Shown here piece by piece: positions 51,502 to 60,269 of a DNA stretch of 64,000 nt; within the stretch, counting starts at the first letter, position 1; the number at the start of each line of letters is the position of its first letter. A program made the position numbers and the translations under genes. Under the pieces are notes generated by a model, which had not been told where the DNA came from, made no database searches, and was given only the letters and a program-made list of their open reading frames with translations. Origin of the DNA: Methanocella_A sp049676595 (GTDB taxonomy: Archaea > Halobacteriota > Methanocellia > Methanocellales > Methanocellaceae); assembly GCF_049676595.1 (NCBI RefSeq), contig NZ_CP187259.1, positions 1,116,001 to 1,180,000 on the forward strand, written 5' to 3'.

Positions 51502-52749
51502 ATGAAGATTACGCTGAAAGTGACGCCAAAAGGATACACGAAGGACACCCACCGGGTTGTTCCCCCGGAAGAGACTTTAAACAGGGTCGAGAAGCTCCTG
51601 CCGGACATCGGCGTCACCAGGGTCGCAGAGATCTCAGGCCTGGACCGTATCGGCATACCTGTCTATTCCGCTATCAGGCCCGGCTCGGAGAAAGGTGCTA
51701 TCTCGGTCTATGCCGGCAAGGGCGCCACCCCTGTCGAGGCCAAGGTTTCGGTAATTATGGAGTCCATCGAGCGGTATTCGTCCGAGATGCAGAAGCAGGA
51801 TAAGAAAAAGGTGATCGTCGGCGCCTACGAGGAAGTCTCGGAGAAGCACGCCGCCGTGGACCCCCAGAGCCTGATACTGCCTGGCCGGCTGCTGCCCGGG
51901 ACGAAGCTGGAGTGGTTCGAGGGCTATGACATAATGGGCAAAAAAGAAGTAAAGCTTCCCTGCAATGCGGTGTTTCATCCTTATAACTCTACCGCAGGCC
52001 GCCTGTTCAGGAGCAATACGAACGGCCTGGCATCCGGCAATACCATGGAGGAGGCTATCTTCCACGCCCTGATGGAAGTAGTCGAGAGGGACGCCCTGTC
52101 GCTGGCGGAGGCAACCCGGAACACCGGCAGCTCCATTTCCATCGACGAGGACGATGGCATCGCCTACGAACTCTACGCGAAGTTCGGCAAGGCCAATATC
52201 GATGTGAAGCTCTGGTACCTGCCCACCGATACAGGCATTCCCACCGTGCTGGCAGCTGCCGACGACAAAGAACTGCTTGACCCGGCGCTGCTGGTCATCG
52301 GCGTGGGAACTCACCTCGACGCCCGGATTGCCACGCTGCGGGCGCTGACTGAAGTCGCGCAGAGCCGTGCTACCCAGATCCACGGCGGCAGAGAAGACAC
52401 CGACCGGGAAAAAATTACCCGGTCCATCGGCTACGAGCGCATGAAGCGCCTGAATAAGCACTGGTATGCCGAAGCAGCGGAAATGGTATCGCTTAAAAAG
52501 CTGCCCGACCTCTCGACTGCATCTCACAAGGGCGACATAGAGAAGTCTATCAAGCAGCTGAAGGGCATCGCCCAGGGCGTGATCGTCACCGATCTCACCC
52601 GGCCCGTGGGCGTACCTGTCGTCAGGGTCACAGTGCCCGGCCTGGAGATGTTCGCCATCGACAAGGAACGCATCGGCGACCGGTGCAAGAAAGCCTCGGT
52701 AGCCCGGGCTGCAGCGGCTGTGCCGCCGGCGAGAAAGGTCCGGCCATGA
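51502..52749 (+). CDS. ycaO: YcaO protein for McrA thioglycine formation (methanogenesis marker 1)
   Basis: ATP-dependent YcaO enzyme that, with TfuA, converts the McrA backbone glycine (here Gly451) to thioglycine; shown by deletion in Methanosarcina acetivorans. 415 aa with YcaO nucleotide-binding motifs: KVSVIMESIERYSSEMQ (about 76-92), SNTNGLASGNTMEEAIFHAL and LMEVVERDALSLAE (about 190-205). AGGTGA five bases before ATG 51502. Overlaps tfuA as ATGA. Confidence 0.94.
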   Translation: MKITLKVTPKGYTKDTHRVVPPEETLNRVEKLLPDIGVTRVAEISGLDRIGIPVYSAIRPGSEKGAISVYAGKGATPVEAKVSVIMESIERYSSEMQKQDKKKVIVGAYEEVSEKHAAVDPQSLILPGRLLPGTKLEWFEGYDIMGKKEVKLPCNAVFHPYNSTAGRLFRSNTNGLASGNTMEEAIFHALMEVVERDALSLAEATRNTGSSISIDEDDGIAYELYAKFGKANIDVKLWYLPTDTGIPTVLAAADDKELLDPALLVIGVGTHLDARIATLRALTEVAQSRATQIHGGREDTDREKITRSIGYERMKRLNKHWYAEAAEMVSLKKLPDLSTASHKGDIEKSIKQLKGIAQGVIVTDLTRPVGVPVVRVTVPGLEMFAIDKERIGDRCKKASVARAAAAVPPARKVRP

Positions 52750-53390
52750 TCGTCATCTATACCGGCCCTACTCTGTCCCCTGAAAAGGCGAAGGCTATTC
52801 TCGATGCGGAGTATCGTCCGCCTATCGTCAGAGGGGACCTCAGCAAGCTGCCCCGGAAGACGAAGATCGTGGGCATCATCGACGGTGTCTTTTACAGTGA
52901 ATCGGCTATCGCCCATAAAGAAATCATAGAGGTCATGAAGAAGGGCATCACCGTCGTCGGTAGCTCGAGTATGGGGGCCCTGCGGGCCGCAGAGCTCACT
53001 GGCTTTGGCATGATCGGCGTCGGCAGGGTTTACGAGTGCTACCGGTCAGGGCGCATCACCGCCGACGATGAGGTGGCAGTCACGTTCAACCCGGTGACGG
53101 GCGAGCAGATCGCGGAACCGCTGATCAATGTCAGGTACCAGCTCAAAGCAGCTGAAACTGGCGGCGTTATCGACAGGGACCAGCGCCAGGCAATAGTGGA
53201 GCTGACAGGTAAACTTTTCTACCCGCAGCGGACCTATCCGGCCATCGTGAGCAGGGCAATCGAGGCAGGCATTATCACTGACGCAAAAGGTGATCAACTG
53301 CTGAAGTTCGTCGCCGCTGAGCCACTGAACTTAAAAGCCGAAGATGCCGTTTTACTGCTCGAAAAAATAAAGTCGATCGCCGGCCGCTAA
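52746..53390 (+). CDS. tfuA: TfuA-like partner of YcaO
   Basis: 214 aa from ATG 52746, coupled to ycaO by ATGA. The TfuA core is VIYTGPTLSPEKAKAIL, then VGIIDGVFYSESAIAHKEI and GSSSMGALRAAELTGFGM. In thioglycine formation TfuA is thought to deliver sulfur to the YcaO reaction. The stop is 4 bp from the convergent small membrane gene. Confidence 0.94.
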   Translation: MIVIYTGPTLSPEKAKAILDAEYRPPIVRGDLSKLPRKTKIVGIIDGVFYSESAIAHKEIIEVMKKGITVVGSSSMGALRAAELTGFGMIGVGRVYECYRSGRITADDEVAVTFNPVTGEQIAEPLINVRYQLKAAETGGVIDRDQRQAIVELTGKLFYPQRTYPAIVSRAIEAGIITDAKGDQLLKFVAAEPLNLKAEDAVLLLEKIKSIAGR

Positions 53391-53393
53391 ATC

Positions 53394-53627
53394 TTATTTA
53401 TAGCGTAAGAAGATCAGCATGCCGCCGACTCCGAGTATGGAGGCCCCGATCAGCATGAAGTACATGGTCGGGCTTGTTTTTACCGAGACCTGGCCCAGCG
53501 TGGTCGGCTCAGGTACGGGGGTTGCCCCGGACTGGCCGGCGGCCAGCGCGCAAGACGGCAGTGCCAGCGCCAGTAATAGCGTGATAAGCAATAAGACTCT
53601 GCCTGTGTGAACGAGCATTTTTGCCAT
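53394..53627 (-). CDS. Small secreted or membrane-anchored protein
   Basis: 77 aa from ATG 53627, with an AGGGA site. An N-terminal signal segment VLLLITLLLALALPSCALAA is followed by a short Thr/Pro linker and a C-terminal helix YFMLIGASILGVGGMLIFL. The mature part between is only about 25 residues. Unknown role; converges with tfuA, so not part of that operon. Confidence 0.6.
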   Translation of the reverse strand: MAKMLVHTGRVLLLITLLLALALPSCALAAGQSGATPVPEPTTLGQVSVKTSPTMYFMLIGASILGVGGMLIFLRYK

Positions 53628-53789
53628 ACTATCCCTCAGGTCGGCAGATTTCCAGCTTCCGAAGCAGGGCAACCGACTGCACAGTAATTATTAATTTGTG
53701 TTATATAACATTTATGCCGTTTAAAATAATTAGAGATAAATAAGTATATTATCGGGTTGATGCGAGCCCCTATTGAACTTGATGCAGTC

Positions 53790-54134
53790 TCACATCGATT
53801 CCAGGAACTCTATAAACTTCTTTAGCTTCGCCGCCCTTTCTGAAGATGCCCTGCGGCCCACCATCTCCAGAAACTCTTCCTTGTGTTCAGGTCGAATACA
53901 GGTCAGGCTTTCTTCGCCGTTCTCCGCCAGGCAGAGGAGGTAGTCAAGCTCTTCGTCACTAAGCCTCTCTATTCTCTCCCGGAAGTCTTCCCTGGACTTT
54001 GCGTAGTGCATAGATATGGGTGGCAGGATAGACCGGTATTTCCGGCCGGAGCCCGAACAGACGCCGTTATCGCAAAGCTCGGGCGCGAGCTTTCCCAGTA
54101 TCTGCCAGTCGAGGTCTGAGAGTTCTCTGGACAT
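53790..54134 (-). CDS. Small soluble protein of unknown function
   Basis: 114 aa from ATG 54134, behind AGGTGAACTC. Helical and charged: SDLDWQILGKLAPELCDNG, then RIERLSDEELDYLLCLAENG and a C-terminal helix AAKLKKFIEFLESM. Three Cys at scattered positions do not form a recognisable metal site. No family recognised. Confidence 0.55.
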   Translation of the reverse strand: MSRELSDLDWQILGKLAPELCDNGVCSGSGRKYRSILPPISMHYAKSREDFRERIERLSDEELDYLLCLAENGEESLTCIRPEHKEEFLEMVGRRASSERAAKLKKFIEFLESM

Positions 54135-55103
54135 GAGTTCACCTGCCTGAAACTACATCGGGTATTAAGTCTCAGGATCAACTCCAGACTTAGTGCCCTG
54201 TTAAGATAATTCTATCAATTCTACAGGGGTGCTGCCTACATATTTCTTTTCTGCTGTCAGCCTCGCCCCGAGCCGTTATGGTGCCTGCAAAACAGATAAA
54301 ATGAAAAACGTTTTTGAGGGTAGTACGTTTTTGATTGAAGAGGGTTGACGTTTTTACTTTGAGGGTATATCTGAGGGTAGTACTTTGCTTATCTGAGGGT
54401 AGTACTTTGCTTATCTGAGGGTACTTTGCTTATCCATCTGCCTATTTGAGGGTAGTACTTAATTTTTTTTGAGGGTAGTACTAAATTCTAATTCTGAGGG
54501 TAGTGCGGCGGTGGGTAAACCGCCGCATCAATAGCCATCACCACCCGGGTGATGGGGAGGGTAATGGATAAGGTGAGGGTTACGGTAGTGATAGAGAGTA
54601 GCCATCCGCATCCCATGTATGCCGGCCGCGCAATTTTTGGTTACGCGACGAGTACCAGATCTGTAAGATCAGGTAAACATGAGCCGGAGGCTCTCTAGCA
54701 CTTAACCAATCCCATCCCTGCAAGAAATACATTGGCAGGAGCGTTTTAATATTTTGCCCGTGGAAAGCCGCGCTCTCCCCGGATTATGGCGCCCATGATA
54801 CGAAAAGGGCTCGGCGTTGCCCGGTAAAGGTTTCGCTTAAAATCTGTCACGCCAGGATATATTTTATCGAAACGTGTGCCTGTGAAATATGAATTTTCGA
54901 GACATATATGTCTATGATATGATTTTTCAAGACATGTACTGGTGTGTCAGCGGCATGGTGACAGTTTCGTCCGCCAGATGAAACGGCAGACGCACAGCTA
55001 TCCTAAGTATGCCAAAAACGTATGAATGCACAGCAATCGCCGGCAGGGAGAAAAAGAACTACCCGGGGTCCTGGCCGCCCGGGCTACGCTAACCAAATCA
55101 TGC
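54135..55103. other. 969-bp gene-free region
   Basis: No frame with both a ribosome site and plausible composition. It holds the GAGGGTAGTAC array (54316-54507), a hairpin CCATCACC...GGGTGATGG (about 54534-54554), and about 500 bp of sequence in which I see no clear RNA gene. Confidence 0.6.
54316..54507 (+). repeat. Array of GAGGGTAGTAC-type short repeats
   Basis: Copies of GAGGGTAGTAC or near variants begin at 54316, 54340 (variant), 54361 (partial), 54373, 54395, 54417 (shortened), 54448, 54471 and 54495. The central three are exactly 22 bp apart (gagggtagtactttgcttatct), and most other steps are 21-31 bp. All point the same way, in an AT-rich background. Confidence 0.8.
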
Positions 55104-55481
55104 TTAGCTGTTCGTCACTGTTGTCGCACGTTCGCCTGTCATACCATCGTAGTTTTCATATACCATCTGAGTCCTCGGCCCCTCCGGCGTCATGACCGTT
55201 CTGGTATATGATCTCTGGGAGGTGGCCGGGCTTCGGAACAGGCCGAACCCGCCGAACGGCAAACCAATCCCGGACGACGTCGACAGATCGCTAAAGGGCG
55301 AGATCGACTTCTCTATCTTCGTCGTTGTCCCCGGCCGATCAATGCCGCTGTCGCCGAACGAAAACTGATCCATGTCAAACTTCGGCATGCTGAAAAGCGA
55401 TGCCGATACCGGCAAAAGAACCACTGCCAGCGCTCCAAGCACCAGCAACGGCGTAAGATAACGCGCACTCTTTACCCTCAA
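55104..55481 (-). CDS. Small membrane-anchored or secreted protein
   Basis: 125 aa from TTG 55481, which has AGGAGGG six bases upstream. An N-terminal helix YLTPLLVLGALAVVLLPVSA is followed by a Ser/Gly/Phe-rich extracellular part (FGDSGIDRPG, GLPFGGFGLFRSP) and a C-terminal YTRTVMTPEGPRTQMVYENY. Low-complexity and probably surface exposed. No family recognised. Confidence 0.55.
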   Translation of the reverse strand: MRVKSARYLTPLLVLGALAVVLLPVSASLFSMPKFDMDQFSFGDSGIDRPGTTTKIEKSISPFSDLSTSSGIGLPFGGFGLFRSPATSQRSYTRTVMTPEGPRTQMVYENYDGMTGERATTVTNS

Positions 55482-55604
55482 CTGTTTCCCTCCTGATGGC
55501 AGGACGTATACTACGTCCTGTAACTACCCGTGATCGAGAACAATGTCCGAGACAAAAATCCTTGACCCCGGAAACACCGGGCGCCGCCAAGTCTGGTATT
55601 GCTC

Positions 55605-56433
55605 ACCATGGCACGGCGACACGGGACAGGACGACTCTTAAAAACCCGGTGGTGACTGGAACCACGGTGGCACGGCTCTTTATCCTGACAAGAGTAGATT
55701 AAATATTTGAACCACGGCGGCACGGCGACACAAAGACAAGGCGATCCACGACAGGCCAGTGGTAAATAAAACCACGGCGGCACGGCTCTTTATCCTGACA
55801 AGAGTAGATTAAATATTTGAACCACGGCGGCACGGCGACACAAAGACAAGGCGATCCACGGTAAGCCAGTGGTAAATAAAACCACGGCGGCACGGCGACA
55901 CCAAGACAGTGGTGAACCGGTATAAGTGAACTCTTTTTATGTCCACGGCGACACTAAGACAGAGCATTAACCATAAGCTTACTATCGAATCGTTTCAGCC
56001 TGACTTTCGATCGATAACCTGAATGAAGGAAAACTTATTTGTCTCCGTACTGTCAGCCCGCCGTGCCGCCGTGGATCTAAAAAAGGGTCTTGCTATTCGG
56101 GTACAGGTTGTCTCTGTGTCGCCGTGCCGCCGTGGTTCAACTAACTATCCTGCCATAGTTTCTCGATTTGTCTCTGTGTCGCCGTGCCGCCGTGGTTCAA
56201 CTAACTATCCTGCTATCGTTTCTCGATTTGTCTCTGTGTCGCCGTGCCGCCGTGGTTCAAATAACTATCCTGCTATCGTTTCTCGATTTGTCTCTGTGTC
56301 GCCGTGCCGCCGTGGTTAGAACACCTGCTCTCCAGTAGTCAGAATGCGGAGCCGTGGCACCGTGGTTTAACTAACCATCCTGTAATTGTAGATCGCCCTA
56401 TCTCTATGTCGCTGCTACGCTGTGGTTCAAAGG
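55605..56433. repeat. Repeat locus B: large two-armed array of the 60-bp unit family
   Basis: Left arm, forward cores (accacggcggcacggc...): 55605, 55661, 55711, 55771, 55821, 55881 and 55941, including a near-perfect 110-bp tandem duplication (55661-55770 and 55771-55880). Right arm, inverted cores: 56041, then four copies exactly 60 bp apart at 56109, 56169, 56229 and 56289, and degenerate ones near 56347 and 56400. The arms point towards each other around about 80 bp. The unit and its spacer match locus A. Confidence 0.88.
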
Positions 56434-56453
56434 TCACTGTATGAAATTTTTCT

Positions 56454-58532
56454 CTAAATCCCTTCGACCTTGATCTTCCCGGCGCCGCCGATGACGTCGA
56501 AGGTGGTCTTGTCGTTGACTCTCCTGAATTCGAGGTTGATGCTCTCTTTGCCGACCCGCAGGTTTTTCACCGTGACATACTTGAGCCAGTGGGGCAGCGT
56601 CGGTTTGACGTACAGTACTCCGTTGGGCGCGTCCGGGTATAGCCCGAGCATGGTCTGGATAAAGAGGATGATGCTGCCCGATGCCCAGGCCTGGGGGCTG
56701 CAGGTGGAATGGTAGATGATCGGTGCTTTGCCTTCTTCTCGCTTGTAGCCGCAAAACAGTTCAGGCAGCCGGTAGTCAAAGTGCCTGCTGGCCTCGATCA
56801 GGCTGGTGATGATGTTATTAGCCTCTTCCACTAAGCCGTAGTTCTTGAGGCCCCAGGCGACGATGGAGTTATCGTGGGGCCATATGGATCCGTCGTGGTA
56901 GCTCTGCGGATCGTATGCTTTTTCGCTGGAAGCCAGGGTCCGTATCCCCCACCCGGAGTGCATGTCCTCCTGCATCATTCTCTTCGCCATGGCGCCAGCT
57001 TTATTCTTCTCGATCAGCCCCGACCACAGGCAGTGTCCCGGGTTGGTGGTGATCGAGTCGACCAGCCTCTTATCCTTGTCCATCGCTTCGGCAAAGAAAC
57101 CCTTGTCGGCCATCCAGAACTGCTCGTTAAACTTCGACTTCAGCTCTGCAGCCTTATCTCTCATATGCCTGGCAATGTCGCTGTCCGGGTACAGCTCGGC
57201 AAACCGGAGCCGGGCGTCGTAAGCGTAGCCTTGCACTTCGGAAAGGGCAATCGGTGCATCTGCGAGACGGCCGTCGCTGAATACGATGGAGTCGTGGGAG
57301 TCCTTCCAGCCCTGGTTGACCAGGCCCAGCTTTTCCGACATCCGGATGTACTCCACGTAACCATCCTTATCCAGATCACCATAGTTGTCTATCCAGGTGG
57401 CTGCCAGCTCGGCGCCGCTCCGCAGGTCGGACACCAGCGTCTGATCTCCCATCCAGCGGTTGGATTCGGAGAGCAGGATCAGGTACAGCATCGTCGCATC
57501 GATGGTGCCGTAATAGGGCGTATGCGGGATGTGGTGCAGGTTGGCCAGCTCGCCTTCCCTGATTTCGTGGAGGATCTTCCCGGGCTGCTCATCGGTCCAG
57601 GTATCCACCTTGTTGCCCTGGTAGATCGTCAGGAAGCGCAGCGTCGACTGCGCGAGCGTCGGGTTGAGCATCAGCGTCTGCAGGCTCGTGATGAGGCTGT
57701 CCCGGCCGAAGATGGTATCGTACCAGGGTATGCCTGCGGCTGGCACCAGCAAGCCCTTCTTGGTGTTGATGATGAGAGAGCGCAGGTCCAGGATGCACGT
57801 TTCGATGACACTGTTCATCACGTCGCTGTCGGTCGAGATCTGGGTCAGCTGCTTCTGCCACTGGCCGTAAGACTCTTCGATCTCTTTCTTGGCCACGCCG
57901 TACTCCTGCCGCATCACGGGCACGCCGCCCAGCGTCATGACTACTTCGATGTCGATCTCCCTTGTTTCGTATGGCTCGACATCGACGGTGAAGATGGCGG
58001 TATCCCAGAAGATCTCCGGAGCGGGCTTAAAATAGAACTCCGTGCGCCGGATGACGTTATCCAGGCCTTCGTAGCGCAGGATAATGTTTTTACCCTCCTC
58101 GCCCTCGATAAGGGCCCGGAGGCCTCGTCGTGCCGCGCTTATACCCTTGACCTCGAAGATATCCCTGAAATCGGTATCGTAAGAAAGCTCAAGGCTGAGC
58201 TTCACGGGGAAACTGTTGGTGTTTTTTACGAAGAGCTTCTCGTAGAAGTTAGTGCTTATGAACATGGTCCGGAGAATGTGGAGCGTGCCTTCTGGCACGA
58301 CGTTCTTGTCAGTACCATTCAGCTCCGGATTGGTCAGCGATATGTTGGCTATGTACCCCCGGCGGGTGAAGCTCAGCGGTACCAGGTCCTTGTTGTTGAC
58401 CTTTAAGATGTACTTGTTGAGGTACCTGGTATCTGAGCGGAAGAGGCCAAGAGGTGTACCTCTTGGCACATTGCCCATGCTATCTGTGACCATGAAGGTC
58501 GTGCCTTCGTTGATTACGATCGTATCGTTCAT
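56454..58532 (-). CDS. Glycogen-debranching-type glycoside hydrolase (amylo-1,6-glucosidase family)
   Basis: 692 aa. The N-terminal beta domain (about 1-215; INEGTTFMVTDSMGNVPRGT, GLFRSDTRYLNKY) matches the GDE_N-like domain, and the C-terminal (alpha/alpha)6 barrel (about 250-680) carries PWYDTIFGRDSLITSLQ, NQGWKDSHDSIVFSDG and HDGSIWPHDNSIVAWGL, whose acidic residues are the likely catalytic ones. Probably removes branches or trims an alpha-glucan. It follows a GT4 glycosyltransferase gene by 24 bp on the same strand, a common pairing in archaea and bacteria. Confidence 0.87.
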   Translation of the reverse strand: MNDTIVINEGTTFMVTDSMGNVPRGTPLGLFRSDTRYLNKYILKVNNKDLVPLSFTRRGYIANISLTNPELNGTDKNVVPEGTLHILRTMFISTNFYEKLFVKNTNSFPVKLSLELSYDTDFRDIFEVKGISAARRGLRALIEGEEGKNIILRYEGLDNVIRRTEFYFKPAPEIFWDTAIFTVDVEPYETREIDIEVVMTLGGVPVMRQEYGVAKKEIEESYGQWQKQLTQISTDSDVMNSVIETCILDLRSLIINTKKGLLVPAAGIPWYDTIFGRDSLITSLQTLMLNPTLAQSTLRFLTIYQGNKVDTWTDEQPGKILHEIREGELANLHHIPHTPYYGTIDATMLYLILLSESNRWMGDQTLVSDLRSGAELAATWIDNYGDLDKDGYVEYIRMSEKLGLVNQGWKDSHDSIVFSDGRLADAPIALSEVQGYAYDARLRFAELYPDSDIARHMRDKAAELKSKFNEQFWMADKGFFAEAMDKDKRLVDSITTNPGHCLWSGLIEKNKAGAMAKRMMQEDMHSGWGIRTLASSEKAYDPQSYHDGSIWPHDNSIVAWGLKNYGLVEEANNIITSLIEASRHFDYRLPELFCGYKREEGKAPIIYHSTCSPQAWASGSIILFIQTMLGLYPDAPNGVLYVKPTLPHWLKYVTVKNLRVGKESINLEFRRVNDKTTFDVIGGAGKIKVEGI

Positions 58533-58556
58533 AAGCGGGACCCGTTACCCATCTCG

Positions 58557-59834
58557 CTAAATCTTGGACTGGCCCGCGAAATCTGCTCCGAGGCCCTTGC
58601 TGCCCGCACCGGGCTTTACTACAGTGTCCATGCGGTCGACCTTCTCCACGATGCTGGCGTTGACCAGCCTGTTGTACAGGTCTTCCATCTTCAAGGCCAT
58701 CTTCTTCGAGTCGAACCTCTCCAGCGCAAGCTCCCTGCCGTTGCTGCCCATGTATTCTGCGAGGCCGGGGTTGCTGAGGAGGTGGTCTATGTGCCGGGCC
58801 AGATCCTGGGTGAGGGACTCGCCCACATCGAGCACGATGCCGTTGATGCCGTGCTGAGTGCTCTCGACCAGCCCGCCGCTTTTCGTCACGATGACCGGCT
58901 TGCCACAGGCCATCCCTTCTACCGGCGCTATACCGAACGCCTCGCCCTGCGGGGTGATCGTCGGGTACAGGATGACATCAGATGCCTGCATGTACAGGGG
59001 CATTTCCTCGCCGCTCGCGGCTATGAAGAGCATGTTATCGCTCACCTTGAGGTCGCGAATCATGGAGCTGATGCAGGTCCGGAACGCAGGTCTCTCGTTC
59101 TCGAAGTCGACCGAATCTCCGTTGCCGCTGACAATCAGGCAGATGTCCGGATATTTATCCATCAGCCGGGAGACTGCTTCGATGCTGTGCAGCGTTCCCT
59201 TGGATTTACATGCCCTGGCGGGGTGGAAGATCACTTTCCGCCCGGTAAGCCCGAACCTGGCTTTAGCAGCCTCTCTGTCTTCGGCCAGGCTGTATTTGTT
59301 CAGGTCGACACCATGGTAGTGGACCTCAACTTTATCCTGCGGCAGCATCGAGTGGAAAATACACGGGTTCTTCATAAAGTAGCTGACAGCCACGATCTTA
59401 TCCCACTTGACGTCCCGCATCAAATGCTTGCAGAGATTATCTTCCCAGTAGTTGTGGATGGTCAGAACGATCGGTATTCCGTACTTCTTCGCCAGCTCAT
59501 CTAAGCACTCGGCGTGGTCCGGTATGAAGTAGTGGAAGTTATGGGCGTGGATAACCTCAGGGGTTTCCTTGAGGATAAAGCGCTCCATCATATCGTAGAC
59601 CTTTTCGTACCGGCCGGAAACTGGGGCCCTCCGCTGAAGGTGCTCCAGGCTCATGTAGTCCTCCGACGTGATCTTAATCCAGTCGACGGACTTATCGTCC
59701 CTGTCGGGATGGGGTGCAGTCAGTAGCGATATCTCGTGCCCTCGCCTCGCCAGCTCCTCATATAGGTAAACAAGATGAGACTCGACACCCCCTACTACAG
59801 GGGGGAATGCCCAGTGCATAACGCCTATTTTCAT
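58557..59834 (-). CDS. GT4-family glycosyltransferase
   Basis: 425 aa from ATG 59834 (MKIGVMHWAFPPVVGGVESH), with TATA-like aaatataaat about 20-25 nt upstream. GT-B fold: N-terminal acceptor domain, C-terminal nucleotide-sugar domain with RACKSKGTL and the E-x7-E region PVEGMACGKPVIVTKSGG. A sugar donor cannot be read from sequence; retention and pairing with the debranching-type enzyme suggest an alpha-glucan or trehalose-related product. First gene of a two-gene operon. Confidence 0.88.
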   Translation of the reverse strand: MKIGVMHWAFPPVVGGVESHLVYLYEELARRGHEISLLTAPHPDRDDKSVDWIKITSEDYMSLEHLQRRAPVSGRYEKVYDMMERFILKETPEVIHAHNFHYFIPDHAECLDELAKKYGIPIVLTIHNYWEDNLCKHLMRDVKWDKIVAVSYFMKNPCIFHSMLPQDKVEVHYHGVDLNKYSLAEDREAAKARFGLTGRKVIFHPARACKSKGTLHSIEAVSRLMDKYPDICLIVSGNGDSVDFENERPAFRTCISSMIRDLKVSDNMLFIAASGEEMPLYMQASDVILYPTITPQGEAFGIAPVEGMACGKPVIVTKSGGLVESTQHGINGIVLDVGESLTQDLARHIDHLLSNPGLAEYMGSNGRELALERFDSKKMALKMEDLYNRLVNASIVEKVDRMDTVVKPGAGSKGLGADFAGQSKI

Positions 59835-59942
59835 GATATCGACCAAACCAATTTATATTTTGACTTTTTTAAATGTAATCTCTATTTAAAACAGCATTAG
59901 TTACGGGCACCCACCTTTTTAACACCACCCGGCGTCTGCCAC

Positions 59943-60269
59943 TCAACCGCCAGCAGAACCCCCTGCCATGGGAGGCATGATCGTGACAGTGTCACCTTCG
60001 GAAAGGGGCGTATCCAGCCCGTTCAGCGAGCGTATCTCCCGGCTGTTGACGAAGACTGCCAGGTACTCGTTCATCCTGCCGGTATCCGGATTATAAATTG
60101 CCTCTCTGAATCCCTGCCGCCCGAACCTGGATAGCTCGGCAAACAGGTCCTTCATAGTCATGCGCGGCCACAACGGAAGCTCCAGGGAACGGTGATCGAG
60201 GACGTCCGAAGCGTATCCTACGATCACCACCTTCACGACCGGCTGACTACGCTGCCCTTGCAGCTTCAC
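59943..60269 (-). CDS. MoaD/ThiS-like small sulfur-carrier protein
   Basis: 108 aa from GTG 60269, which has GGAGG five bases upstream inside the preceding gene. Ubiquitin-like fold with strands around VVKVVIVGYASDV and FVNSREIRSLNGLDTPLSEGD, and a C-terminal VTIMPPMAGGSAGG. The family's terminal Gly-Gly is present. It overlaps the aldehyde oxidoreductase gene by 23 bp, so it probably serves the pterin cofactor of that enzyme. Confidence 0.85.
   Translation of the reverse strand: MKLQGQRSQPVVKVVIVGYASDVLDHRSLELPLWPRMTMKDLFAELSRFGRQGFREAIYNPDTGRMNEYLAVFVNSREIRSLNGLDTPLSEGDTVTIMPPMAGGSAGG

Noticed and set aside
54316..54507. CRISPR or coding repeat
   Set aside because: Repeats are only about 11 bp, spacers are short and partly identical, and no frame runs through.
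55026..55211. 61-aa plus-strand ORF
   Set aside because: No ribosome site, composition unlike neighbours, and it overlaps the better-supported minus-strand gene.
56023..56319. 98-aa plus-strand ORF with repeated VSVSPCRRGS peptides
   Set aside because: It is the 60-bp DNA repeat read as protein; 60 is divisible by 3, so every copy stays in frame. No ribosome site, and the same DNA gives open frames on the other strand too.
55605..56433. CRISPR array
   Set aside because: At locus B the whole 60-bp unit, spacer included, is repeated, so there are no unique spacers. Arms are inverted, and no cas genes are present.
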